Below are positions 34,069 to 44,747 of a stretch of DNA of 64,000 nucleotides, piece after piece; position 1 is the stretch's first letter, and each line of letters begins with the position of its first letter. Location: positions 62,001 to 126,000 of the forward strand of contig JAKOGH010001194.1 of assembly GCA_024811115.1 (NCBI GenBank). Reading direction: 5' to 3'. The position numbers and the translations under genes were made by a program. The stretch is from Terana coerulea. Its lineage: Eukaryota > Basidiomycota > Agaricomycetes > Polyporales > Phanerochaetaceae. The notes beneath the pieces were generated by a model. It was not told the origin of the DNA and ran no database searches. It was given only the letters and a program-made list of their open reading frames with translations.

Positions 34069-35964
34069 ATGACTGGGTTTTTACGGAACCGTTGGTTGTT
34101 AGGTTCACGGTTTCCCACAGGAACAGCATCGAGGCAGCGGTTTGTCGCAGGCTCCACGTTTCACAAGAAATACAGTGCAACGTATGCGACAAATGCAGCT
34201 GCACATCCTGGGCATGCTACTAAGATTGAAAAAATCATCCATGACACAATCAAAGTACGTGCCACCATTATTCGTGCATTTCTCCATTAAATTTAAGGTC
34301 AAGACCACAGGACCAATAACGTTTGCTACATACATGCAAATGTGCTTATCTCATCCTACTGAGGGATACTACATGAGCCCTGCACACTCTGTGTTTGGTT
34401 CCAAGGGCGACTTCATCACGAGTCCCGAAATCAGTCAGGTGTTTGGAGAGGTGAGCACTACACTCACGCAGTACGTGAAACGGCAATGAAGGATACTCAG
34501 AACGATATGCGCAGCTGGTAGCTGTCTGGCTTCTGTCTCAGTGGTTACATTTTGGCCAGATGAGAAAGATCAGATTGATCGAATTGGGACCCGGTCGGGG
34601 AACCCTCATGGCAGACATTCTCAGAGTAAGGCACCTTACGTTAACCCTCGCTATAGCCATCTCATTTTTTAGCTAGGTTTTATCCCAGTTCCCGGCAGCG
34701 GCTTCTGGAGTGGGAGATATCTGTCTCGTAGAGACAAGCGACTCAATGCGAGCTATGCAACGAGAAAAGTTGCAGACTCTCCCAGCGGCAAATGAGTGGG
34801 GCATCCAGTGGTACTCATCCATTGACGACATTTCCGCAGATCGAGATACGTTCACGATAGTTCTCGCGCATGAGTTCTTCGACGCTCTGCCATTTCACCT
34901 ATTACAGGTACAGTACATTTACTCTTCTGACATCAAATGAGCGATAGACCGATTCCAATATCCAGAGATGCAATGATGGATGGCGCGAAGTTCTCATTGC
35001 CTCTGGTTCTGATCCAGCTGCGCCTGCGGCACTGAGAGCGCGTCACTCGCTGTCAGATGCCCGGCCATTCTCAGAAAGTGGGTTACTGGCTTCCGCCGAT
35101 AGTTCCAAGCCGTCATCGGCGGGTTTCCGCCATGTCCTATCTCCTAGTCTCTCGGCGACATCTACTCTCTTGGGTGCCTCTTCCCTCGGTTCGCCAATCT
35201 ACCTGTCGGGTCACGCATAGAAGTGTCCCCGAGTGCTTTCAAGATTGCTCGTAGGATTGGCGAATTGCTGCAGTCTGATGCAAGTGCCCCGCAAAATGTG
35301 CCCGGCTGTGCGCTGGTCATGGACTACGGTGGGGACAAGGCCTTTGGTAGCTCCTTTCGTGTGAGTTGATTAGCGTCGCAGTAGTGATTGGCTTCGTTGA
35401 CTGACAGCATTGTCGTCTTCTGTCTCTCCGATCTCTCACGGCACCAACAGGCATTCAAGGATCATAAAATTGTGGACGTTTTCCAGAGCCCGGGTGGATG
35501 TGATTTGACCACAAATGTCGACTTTGCGTACCTCAGAGATGCCATCGCTGATCTTGGTACGTGCATTGTCTCTCCTTCGCCTCGCCGTGTCGCTGACGTT
35601 ATCATCTGACCGCAAACTATATGACGCTACTCGCTACCGTATGATGGCGACACCTCCGGGCGCGTACATGATCAACATGCGGCGTTCGGAAATGACATTA
35701 GCTACAACACACGGCCCAATACCCCAGGGTGCCTTTTTGGAACGCATGGGACTCCAGCTCCGTGTCGAAGCTCTCAAGAAGGCGGCCAAAGACCCAGAGA
35801 GGAGGGGGGAGATTGAGAGGGCCGCCAGACGGCTCGTCGACCGCACGGGAATGGGCAGCCAATACCAGTTCATGAGCATCACTGGCACAAAGCATCTCCA
35901 TCCGCAGCCAGGTGCGGAACAGCGGTGGCCGTTCGTCGAGGAGAAGATAGCCACACTCCCATAA
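34069..35964 (+). CDS. NDUFAF7/MidA-type mitochondrial protein arginine methyltransferase
   Basis: SAM-dependent methyltransferase of the DUF185 family; the human member methylates an arginine of NDUFS2 during complex I assembly. Exons: 34069-34254, 34298-34450, 34515-34625, 34677-34907, 34948-35360, 35451-35556, 35702-35964; 487 residues. The Arg-rich start with few acidic residues (MTGFLRNRWLLGSRFPTG) fits a mitochondrial presequence. Motifs: GYYMSPAHSVFGSKGDFITS, SQVFGELVAVWL, IELGPGRGTLMADILR (SAM-binding glycine loop), LVETSDSMRAMQREKL, LAHEFFDALPFHLLQ, DGWREVLI, VMDYGGDKAFGSSFR, ANVDFAYL-like TNVDFAYLRDAIAD and THGPIPQGAFLERMG. Exon 5 lacks one base: near 35181 a C run must be one longer so that LLGASS continues into PRFANLPVGSR. 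The 145-nt last intron is unusually long for this window. Confidence 0.9.
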
Positions 35965-36476
35965 TCTGTCAAGAGGACCTTTCACAGGCGATTTCGGTGG
36001 GCCACGGTCGCCGCACCGCGTCCGAGAGATAGGACTCGCTTGACGGTCGCAGTAGTGGGTCTTGTATTCAAGTTCTGTATGTTGACTTGCTTGCTATGCA
36101 TTCCGCGTCATTTTGGGATCAGCAGGAAATACACCCGTGCTTCGCCATCCATGCAACGGGGAGCTGCGTCGGACTACTCATACCCCTCCGTGTGATCATG
36201 CCGTACAGCGATGGCACCGACGTGACCGGGTGGTACAGCCTCCATGGGTCCTTTCCACGGTCGTCTTGTCTGAATGCTCTTGAGCTCCCTCTATCTTGCG
36301 CTCGCTCGAGTGTCAGACGCGGTGACGTGAAGCGGCTTGCCCTCGTTCGGCGCGCCCAGATTGCAGCATTGGCCGTGCATGACGCCGCTGGGGACGCCGC
36401 ATATAAGAGAGCGGCCAGGTTGGTCTCATGATAACACAGTGCACTCACCGAATTCCTTCAGAGCTAGCGCATTACC
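35965..36476. other. Intergenic with promoter of NmrA-like gene
   Basis: 512 bases between two plus-strand genes. The frame at 36087-36431 has no family match. A clear TATA-like box is present near the right end (separate entry). Confidence 0.5.
36400..36407 (+). promoter_or_regulatory. TATA box of NmrA-like gene
   Basis: CATATAAG lies 70-77 bases upstream of the ATG at 36477, in otherwise GC-rich sequence. The spacing suits a TATA box with a short 5' leader. Confidence 0.5.
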
Positions 36477-37829
36477 ATGTCTGCCGTTCCCTCCCACAAG
36501 ACCATCCTTGTCATCGGCGCCACCGGTGCGCAAGGTCAAGCTGTGATCAACAGCCTCCTTGCGGCTTCGGACGACGGTACACCCTCCCCATACTCTGTCC
36601 GCGCCTTGACACGGGACGTCACCGGACAGCGGGGCCCAGGAACTGGCCAGCAGAGGCGTCGAATGCGTCCAAGGTTAGTCGCTATCTTCCTACACCATTG
36701 CCAACGTAGCTCGAGTTGCTGACTATTACCTGGTGTCTCCGTGGCTGCCCTTGCATTTTAGGTTCATTCTACGACCTGCCCACCGTCGCAAAGGCTCTTG
36801 AAGGGGTCTACGGCGCGTGGGTCAATACGGATGGCTTTACGGTCGGAGAACAGAAGGAACTCTACGCGGGCATACGTATCTTCGAGCTCGCCAAGCAGAA
36901 CAAAGGCGTGCGGCACTACGTATGGAGCAATCTTGACTACGCCTTGAAGGTGCGTCGTACTCTTGGGACGCTGCTCGGATGATCATGCTGATGTCGACGA
37001 CCGTGTCTTATAGAAGGGTGTCTATGATCCTAAATATAGATGCGAACACTACGGTACGCTTCGGGGCTGCTGATTCCGAAGGAGGACAGGCGTCTTACCC
37101 CTGTGTTGCGCAGATGGCAAGGGACGGGTTGGCGAGTGGATGCACGCTCAGCCGTCCGAAGTTGATGGCGATGGCATGGCCTGGAGCATCGTCACCTCCG
37201 GCCCTTACATGGACATGCTCTTCAACGTAAGCGGGGCAGATAATCCCACTCCGGCGTACGTCGCTGACTGCATCCTCCTGCAGATGATGTTCGGGCCCTT
37301 GAAGCGTCGCGACGACGGCACGCACGTATTCGCGACGCCAGTGGGGCAGGGACATGTACCGATGATCAGCCTCGCCGACCTGGGGTTCTTCGCCCGCTAC
37401 ACGTTCGACCACCGCGCCACGACGTCCGGACGCGAGCTCTGCGTCGCGAGCGACGTCGTCAGGTGGGACTACCTCGTCTCCACGTTTACGAAGGTGACGG
37501 GCGAGCCTGCGGCCGTCGTGCACCAGTCGCTCGACGAGTGGTTCGCGAACTTCGACGGCGTGGATAAACCGGTGGCGAACGAGCTCGGCGACGGCGACGG
37601 GTCGAGCACGACCTGGCGGGAGAACTTCGAAGGCTGGTGGGCACTCTGGCGCGACGATGTCATTCAGAGGGATATGGAGTGGATTCAGGAGGTGCACCCA
37701 CAGGTTGAGACGCTGGAGGCTTGGATGCGGAGGAATGATTACAAGGGCAAGTGGAAGAGGAGCCTCCTGAAGAATTCGGAGGATGGGAAGACTATCAGTC
37801 CTAAGTGGGACGTTATTTCTATCCTTTAG
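36477..37829 (+). CDS. NmrA-like NAD(P)-binding protein
   Basis: Member of the NmrA-like atypical SDR family, which binds NAD(P) and in known cases senses redox state or acts as a reductase. Exons: 36477-36673, 36762-36949, 37014-37053, 37114-37226, 37284-37829. The Rossmann loop is ILVIGATGAQGQAV; then GSFYDLPTVAKALEGVYGAW, VRHYVWSNLDYALK, WSIVTSGPYMDMLFN and a C-terminal half with HVPMISLADLGFFARY. It lacks the YxxxK pair of classical SDRs, as usual in this family. Exon 1 has one G too many in a G run near 36633: removing it gives RAQELASRGVECVQ, which joins cleanly to GSFYDLP. About 360 residues after correction. Confidence 0.88.
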
Positions 37830-38389
37830 CGTTTCAGAAAACCCTGCCGCATCCTCATGTAATGTACCATAGTATTCTGACTGGACCCCCGCACGACTCA
37901 GCGAGGGCTTCAGATCAGCATTCGTTACTGTCAGCGCGACCAACGCCTCTTTCATGTCTTGTCATTTCAGCGAATGTTCATCAGAGCTGTTTTTTGCGTC
38001 TCGAGTAGCAGGCAGGCTATAGTCTCCCCGTAAAAGCCTGTTCTGTTACTTCATCCTCAAACTTACCAGAGATGTATCGGGCCACATCACGGCGACCCTG
38101 AGAGCGATGTAGTGATGCACACAGCAGATCCATCAAGCCGCCAAGCGCTGTCGCACACGAAGGACAACAAATCTACACGGCGTTCCGTGCTCGTAGCGGT
38201 ACAGTCATGTGATGGGGCCAGAGTGCATCTGTACGTGGGCGCGATGAATTCTAGTACCCAAGAAGGCTTCGTTACCCTGCAAACATCGTAAGCGCAGGAC
38301 GGGCGTACGGACAGACAAAGAAAGAAGTTCAGTAAATTATAGATGAAAAGTCCAATATTAACCACAGTCCATAGCAAATAAACCACAGT
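37830..38389. other. Convergent intergenic region
   Basis: 560 bases between convergent genes. Small frames at 37805-38008 and 38087-38386 show no family features. Confidence 0.5.
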
Positions 38390-40563
38390 TCAACACCGAG
38401 CACCGCTCGCTTGCAACGCATGCTGCCTGCCCCAGTCCTCGACCCACGCAACCAAGTCCCGCGCCATCTTCCTACCCTCCGCCGCACGCCGCCCCGTCTC
38501 GCCCGCGCGGCGTTTCCGCGCCTTGGCGGCCGTGCCCGTGTCGTGCGCCGCCTGGACCGCGCCGGCCCACTCGCCCGTCTCGTACGCCCCGTGCGCGGGA
38601 GCTCGATACCGACGCCTTTGCCTGTCCAGGAGCAGGCGCAGCCCGTGCTCCTCGATGAACAGCGGCCGCGGGACGTACACGAAGGGCGTGCACGAGTCGA
38701 CGCATTCCGAGACCGTGCCGTAGCCCTGGTAAAATAAAGTGATTAGACTGGGCCTGTGGCCGGGATAGAGGTAACATACTAGTTTGCCCAGAAGCACGTC
38801 TGCGACAGCGAACAGGTCTGGCATGTATATGTCCTTGGGCGCAACGAAGAAGCAGTCAGGCAGCTCTTCGCCATCTGCTGCGGCCCAGTCCTTCGAGACC
38901 CCGCAAACCACTGCGATCCACGACTCGTCCGGCAGCAGCGTCCCAAACACCGTCTCCTCAATTTCGGCGGATTCGTTTCCCAGGCCAAACGGATCTTTGT
39001 CTTCGTCTAACTTAGGAGTAGGCGGTATCGTGACGGTCGAGAAGAACGGCACCGAGGTGGGACCCTGGCGTGGACGGCACAGACGCTGTGGGTGCTCCAG
39101 GAATATGGAGCAAAGACGGGCCGCGCGACAGACTCGGTCTCAGCCGCAGCGACCCGTTGGCACTCGACGACTCTCGCAGCGCATCCGTCAGCGCTTCAAC
39201 GGCCGCGTCCGCGTTCTCCGCATCCGCCGGCATCGTGTGCATCTTCCCGGCGAGATCCTTCGAAGTGTGCGGCGGTGGATGCGGCGGGACGCCGTTGGCC
39301 GCCTTGGACGGCTGCAGCACCGCGTGGTCGGGCGTGCCGGAGGCCGACGGCGTGCGGCTGTGCGAGCGCGACGGCGGCTTGTGGAAGATCTGCCCGCCAA
39401 AGGACACGATCAGGATCTTCAGGGCGGGGTCGGCCTGGCGGTGGCGGGGGACACCGACGCTGTCCAGCACGCGCTGGCGGCCCGCCGTCGTGTACGCGGC
39501 CGGGTCCGGGGAGCGCACGAGCAGGGGCGCGGACACGACGCGGCGCGGGACCGATTTGGGCGGGAAGGGCGCCGGGAAGGGGATCTGGGGAAGTAGAGTG
39601 TATTGCGCCGTGGGTTGCATCAGATGATCGGACGTGGCTGTTGCAAATGCCCTCGTCTCCATGTCCACCCAGTCTGGAGAAGGAAGGGCGGGGTGCGCGG
39701 CGAAGGACGGGATGGGAATGGCGCCGGGGAGGCGTAACAGGAGGTCTGCGCATCGGTAGCCTTCCCATATCCGCTGAACGAGCGGGTCGAGGTTTTCCCG
39801 CGGGATAGGCACGTCCGGGGCCAGCTCCTGGCGGGGAGGTGGCGAAACACCGAGATGGGTTGCTAGTTCTTGCTCGGAAGGGGTGTCTTGTTCGTCTACA
39901 AGGGGCGTGGCGAGGTAGCTGTACACGGAGTCGAAGGTGAAGTTGGTGATCAACACGGAGGGCAGGCCGGCAGCGTTTGGCCGCAGCACTGTTCACACAT
40001 TAATGAGCACGTCGCGATGGGCGATTGGTTTTAGCGTACCAGCCGAGGAAAGCCGCATCACTCAAGACGCAGTCGGCTTGTATTGCGCGGAGCCAGCGCG
40101 CCTCTTCCTGTATCTTCTCCGGTGTCTGTTCTAGAAACTGCTTGAGCACCTCTACACTCTTTGCACGGTCCACACGATAACTATGCCAACTGCGCGTTAG
40201 CGAACAAGCTCATAAGCTCGGCAGATACATGACGCACGCAAGCGGCTGCACTATGACAGGATCTATGTTGCAATTACGATATAAAGCTAGATATTAGCAA
40301 CTGTCAGCCTTATTTCACACAGCATGGATATGATGACCGCACCTCCGAGAGCGACACTGTCTGAAAACACGTGCTTTGGGGCGGAAGACACGATGTGGAC
40401 GATTGGCTTTGGTGTCAGGCACAGCAGGTGGGATGCAAATGCAGAAACACGCGTAGCATGGCCATAGCCTGCGGTTGCAAACGGTAAAGTTGGGCTTCGA
40501 CTGGTATAACAAAGATCGGGTGTAGAACTCACCATGTCCCGAGCAGTAGTATACGAAATGCAT
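38390..40563 (-). CDS. Glycosyltransferase-like protein related to L-arabinokinase N-terminal domain
   Basis: GT-B-fold glycosyltransferase-like protein. The start MHFVYYCSGHGYGHATRVSA and VHIVSSAPKHVFSDSVALG match the N-terminal domain found in plant arabinokinases and related free-standing fungal proteins; the end has LGKLGYGTVSECVDSCTPFV and VPRPLFIEEHGLRLLLD, the usual nucleotide-sugar-side motif. Six exons: 40533-40563, 40343-40468, 40238-40286, 40040-40180, 38780-39988, 38390-38725. Two single-base insertions break exon 5: an extra A near 39983 (FLGC-AAANAAGLPS expected) and an extra G near 39060. Between the two conserved halves is a Ser/Pro-rich insert of about 120 residues (RSHSRTPSASGTPD and onwards). 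The enzyme activity of the free-standing fungal form is unknown. A second in-frame ATG lies at 40587. Confidence 0.82.
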
Positions 40564-41182
40564 CCTTCTGTCGCCGTGAGATTCCACAGCACCAGTTGGT
40601 ACAGTCGCGGATATGAGCTTTGATATTGAGATGCGAATATGCGGCGGGCACAGATGTTGGTCTCCGTCTAGGGCTGGCCGGCCAGAAGAGCTCTATAACA
40701 AAGATCGGAAGGCTGACTGGGGCTAGCCTGTCAGCCGGCTGGGTAGGGTTGGTGGTCGTGGTCGTGGTCGTGGTTGAGATGGTCAAAGGTGCAGAACGGA
40801 GTGTGCATGGTTGCGAGGCGGCGCACGGAGGCAGCTGCCGACGCGCACATCGCTCAAAGGTGGAAGAGGTCGATGACGAAGTGCCGGATTGAGACCTGTG
40901 ATGTCACGGAATCGGGCGGCGTGATGGCGCCCGTCGTGACACATTTTTCTACGCGGAATGTCCGCGCATTTGTCGTCCGCTGCTAATCCGCTGCGGCGCG
41001 GATGCGTGAGCAACTTGTGCTTGTCTGACATGTCATATGGCGGATTTTTTTTATTCAAAAGAAATGCGTATGATAGAGAGGACGGTAGAAGTACAGGACG
41101 TGCAAAGTGATAAACGATAGACTGACGAAAAAAGCTCCGAAAGCGTCCAAGAGAATGGGTCGTAAATGGCCGTAACAAAGTC
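40564..41182. other. Intergenic, no gene recognised
   Basis: 619 bases between two minus-strand genes. A simple GGTCGT repeat (GTGGTCGTGGTCGTGGTCGT, about 40751-40772) is present. Open frames on both strands lack family features. Confidence 0.5.
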
Positions 41183-42923
41183 TCAAAAATCAAGGAAAGC
41201 AGCCTCACTCAGCCTCCGGCTCTCCTCGTCCTCGATGTCCTTCGCATACATGAGTATGCTGCCCCGGCTGTGCATCGTCGGGCTCAGCGGCGTCCTACGC
41301 GGCGTCGCGCTCGGAGGCGTAGCGTTTTGCCCACCAATCGGCGACAGCGGAGACCGTGCACTGAGGGCCGCCTTGTCCCGCGGAGTGGTGTCGATGATCA
41401 AAGATTTCGGCCGCAGGTGCAGCTTGGTCGAGATCGTGCCCCTGACAGAACGACGAAGGTTCCCGATCGAGGCTGAAGGGCGTGCGACCCTCGAGGCGGA
41501 AGGAGGAAAGGCGGAGGGAGGGGCGCTCTGTACGACGAGTTAATCAGGGGTGAAGGAAGAGGTCAATGAGCTGCTTACATCGGCGGTGACGACACGTCTC
41601 CCAAAGAATCCAGGACGTTTGCGCTCGCCAGCATTAGCGACGGCCGCCGGCTTCACTGCGAGCTCCGCTACGATATTCACGCTGTCGCTGTCTTCCACGG
41701 GACTCTCCTCGATCGCGGCGGCGATGTTCGACGAGACCTTGTTCACAGCCGAGCCCGAGGCCAGTGGTGCTGATTTTGTTGGGCCTCATCGAGCGGTCGT
41801 TCTCCGAGGTATGAGAATCCCGTGATGCGACTGAACCCTTCCTCGGCCGTCCGCTCACGTCTTCCGAGACATATGGTGTATGCGGGGCATCCGACGTGGT
41901 GGTCGAAGAAGTGCTCCGCGTAGGCGAAAGCGCAGGGATACTTGATGTCGTGGACGCGGCAGCGGTCGAACGGCCGCGCTGAATGGGGATCGGCTGAGAA
42001 GGTGTAGACCGTGTAGGGAGCGTAGAGCTACGCGGCCGCGAAGAAGCACCTTCTGAATCAAGTGGCGGAGATAAGTGACGTTCTGGCGCGGTCGCCGACG
42101 GAGAGGTGGATGTATGCGCCGGAGGAAGTGTTGCTCGGGCAGCGACTTGGCGATCACCCAGTACACCGAACTCCGACGTCGGGGTGGTAGCCTGAGCCGT
42201 CGGCGATGCCACCTTGCTGGTCGTCGTGCTCGGAGATGAAACCGGTAAAGGAACGTCTGCGGGATCCAAACTCTCAACATCCGTGTCCTGTCCGCATCCA
42301 GACTGAGAGCTGTCAACCAGCTCCGCCTGACTTGGCGACAACAGCGGTGCGCCATGGTCCGCAACGACCTTAGCGCGCAGCGACGATACCGGCGGGCCGA
42401 TCACGAGCCCATCCTCGTCGAGCGCATCGAGCAGCTGCGAGTCACGCGAACTGCTGCTCTCTGCGGCGTACCCGCCCTGCGCGTTGCGCGCCCGCCACTG
42501 CTCGCGGATCCGCGCCGCCGCGCTGTCACTGTCGTTGCTCTCGGCCTCGCTCGCGCCGCCGGTGTCTTCGACGACACGCGAGAAGCGGCGGTCGAGCTCC
42601 GCCTCCTGTGCGCTCATGGGCAGCGTGTCGCCGTGGCGGTCGCGGTACCGTGCCGGGATGAGTCCGCGCGCGAGCAGCGCGGCCTCGCGGTGCTGCGGCG
42701 AGAGGTACGCGTTCGCGTCTGCGGGCGCGGGGGCTTTAGGGACGGCGAGCGCGCCCCTACGTTTGGGCTTGCTCACAGACGGCTTGACCGTCAAGTCGTC
42801 CGCATGGGCCGTGGACCCTGACGAGGAGGGTGCGGCGGTATGAGATGCACGGGGAGCGCGCAGCTTCGTGGTGATGCGCTTGAACAGTCCGCCTTTCGAC
42901 GGTGGTGTGGTTGGCGAGGGCAT
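41183..42923 (-). CDS. Ser/Thr/Pro-rich protein of unknown function
   Basis: No recognised domain. Two exons: ~41572-42923 and 41183-41520, joined by a GTAAGC...ACAG intron. It starts MPSPTTPPSKGGLFKRITTK, has a short conserved-looking charged part (SAQEAELDRRFSRVVEDT, AARIREQWRARNAQ), a long Ser/Thr-rich disordered region, then NKVSSNIAAAIEESPVED and a C-terminus LILRPK-type/basic stretch ending in YAKDIEDEESRRLSEAAFLD. One extra A in a run of four (near 41772) breaks the frame; with three As the frame runs on through SAPLASGSAVNK. In-frame ATGs further upstream (42980, 42998) and a possible 5' UTR intron acceptor near 42964 leave the start uncertain. The many S/T-P sites suggest phospho-regulation, which is inference. 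Confidence 0.65.
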
Positions 42924-44747
42924 GGTTATCGAGGGGGCGCCGAACGCAGATCTTGAGACTGCAGGGTCACAAGTCAGCATTTTGTACGATGAAAGCATGA
43001 GAGTGATAGCGGCGAAAGATGAGCACGGAGGCCCAGGCTACGTGATACCGTGCATCGCAGAAGTTGGGTGGACAAGGCAATGTCAGGGGCGGACATTCCA
43101 CGGCAGCCAGAAGGGGGCAGAGGCGCTTGGCGCTCGCACGCACCAAGCCGGCGCTTGTGGAGTGAATTGACAGTTCGCGATGGACGAGGTGGATTGAAAG
43201 GATCCAATCTGCTGTCTCCCCGCAAGGGCGTGATGAACTTGTGACGGAACCGCGCTGACACTCCCAGGCGAAGAGATTGGATGAATGGTGTGGGCGAACC
43301 CAATAGGGGTCGCCGGAAAGCATTGCCATAAACGCCCTCAACCCGCTCTGTGCATGTGCTCGAGAATCACGAGAAGAGAAGGAACTGAACGTACCTTGAT
43401 AGAGTGTAGTACAAAGAATGAAAGAAGGGGCGGTCAAGTCTGCCTGGATGTGAACCTGGAACGTAGAGGTTTGTTAAGTACCAGCTCTCGAAAGGGCTAA
43501 ACCCTTCGGGTAAGGCGGAAGCAAAATCTCAAAGTATTGCGGAGGGTCCGTATGTGGAAAGGGTGACTGCATCATGAACCGGAGTCAAGTGCGGCAGCAT
43601 CGACAGGCATGAGGCGTCGGGGGTATTGTCATGCCACGATAGGCAGACAGAGAAGCGGGCGACTGGGATTACGGCAAGACCAGGAATGGTGGGATAAGGC
43701 TGCAAGGTACGAACCTTGGGGACGATCAAAGCTCTGCGCTGGGGGATGGCAGCCGTGTGCCGGAGGGTATACGTTCCTGAGGGTATCTCTCCCTTGCGGG
43801 GTATCCTAAAATGGCAGTCCGACGGAGCGATGAAAGGAGTGGGCGATCACTGAGCAGCCACGTCATGGTGTGTAAGGTGCGGAATGGCTGGAACTGAGTG
43901 AAACGGACTCACAGATGAAGTCCAGACTCGACAACCTTTGGCAGCTCGTAGGACAGCCCGAACCGTGTGCCTGCAGATGCTCGGTGTCACGTAGGTCGTT
44001 TGTCGCGTTGAGCAGATGAATGTGTCCGGCAACGATGCGACTGTCAAGTCCAGCGGAGCGGCAGAATGGGCGAGGGGAGGAGGAGACCAGGCAACGAGCC
44101 CCATAGCGTATTTATTGGGACGCAGCACCAGACGAATACGGTGTGGGATGAGAACATGTTGCCCGGGTGATCCCCGCAATAGAGCGAAGCTGGTTGCCCA
44201 CAGCCGCATGCGGATGCGCATCATCGCCTGAGAACTGGTGACCCGCCCTCCCGGACTTGCTCCCGGCGGAGAAAAATCAACTCGGGCGGTGGTCGGGAGG
44301 TCCCATGACTCTGCCGCTTATGGTCCTCTGTCGGTCCTCTGCTTCGGGACCTGTTGCCTGCTTCGCGTCGTCAATGACTCGCGTGGCAGCATGTATCTGG
44401 GTGCAACAGCCACAGCAGGCCCTGGTAGGCTGGCGAGCCCTGAGATGTTGAAAAACTCACGGTTGATTCTCGCATCTGTCCGCAATTTCCAGAGGGAACC
44501 GTGAAATCGTCGTGGCGTGGTATCAGAGTGACACCCGGTCTGGACCCGAAGTGCATGGCAGTGATGGCACTGCCGCCGACTGCCGCTTTTAGACCGCAAA
44601 TCCTTAAATATTAGCGCTCTAACGACGCTGGTCGGGGAACGCCGAGTATGTAAGCTCCGCTTCCCCTACGCATCGCTAGGCGCGCGCAATTGCAAGCGTG
44701 ACCGTCGGTAGCGCTGGCGTCGATCTACTTGCCTGTCGTGGTGGGAC
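42924..44747. other. Large intergenic region, no gene recognised
   Basis: 1.8 kb divergent region between the serine-rich gene (minus) and Npr3 (plus). The longest frames (42967-43437 and 43847-44224, minus) have no family resemblance and no plausible exon neighbours. I see no RNA gene, no transposon ends and no strong repeat. Confidence 0.5.

Noticed and set aside
43847..44224. Minus-strand 125-codon open frame as a gene
   Set aside because: No recognisable motif or neighbouring exon; probably chance in a GC-rich intergenic region.
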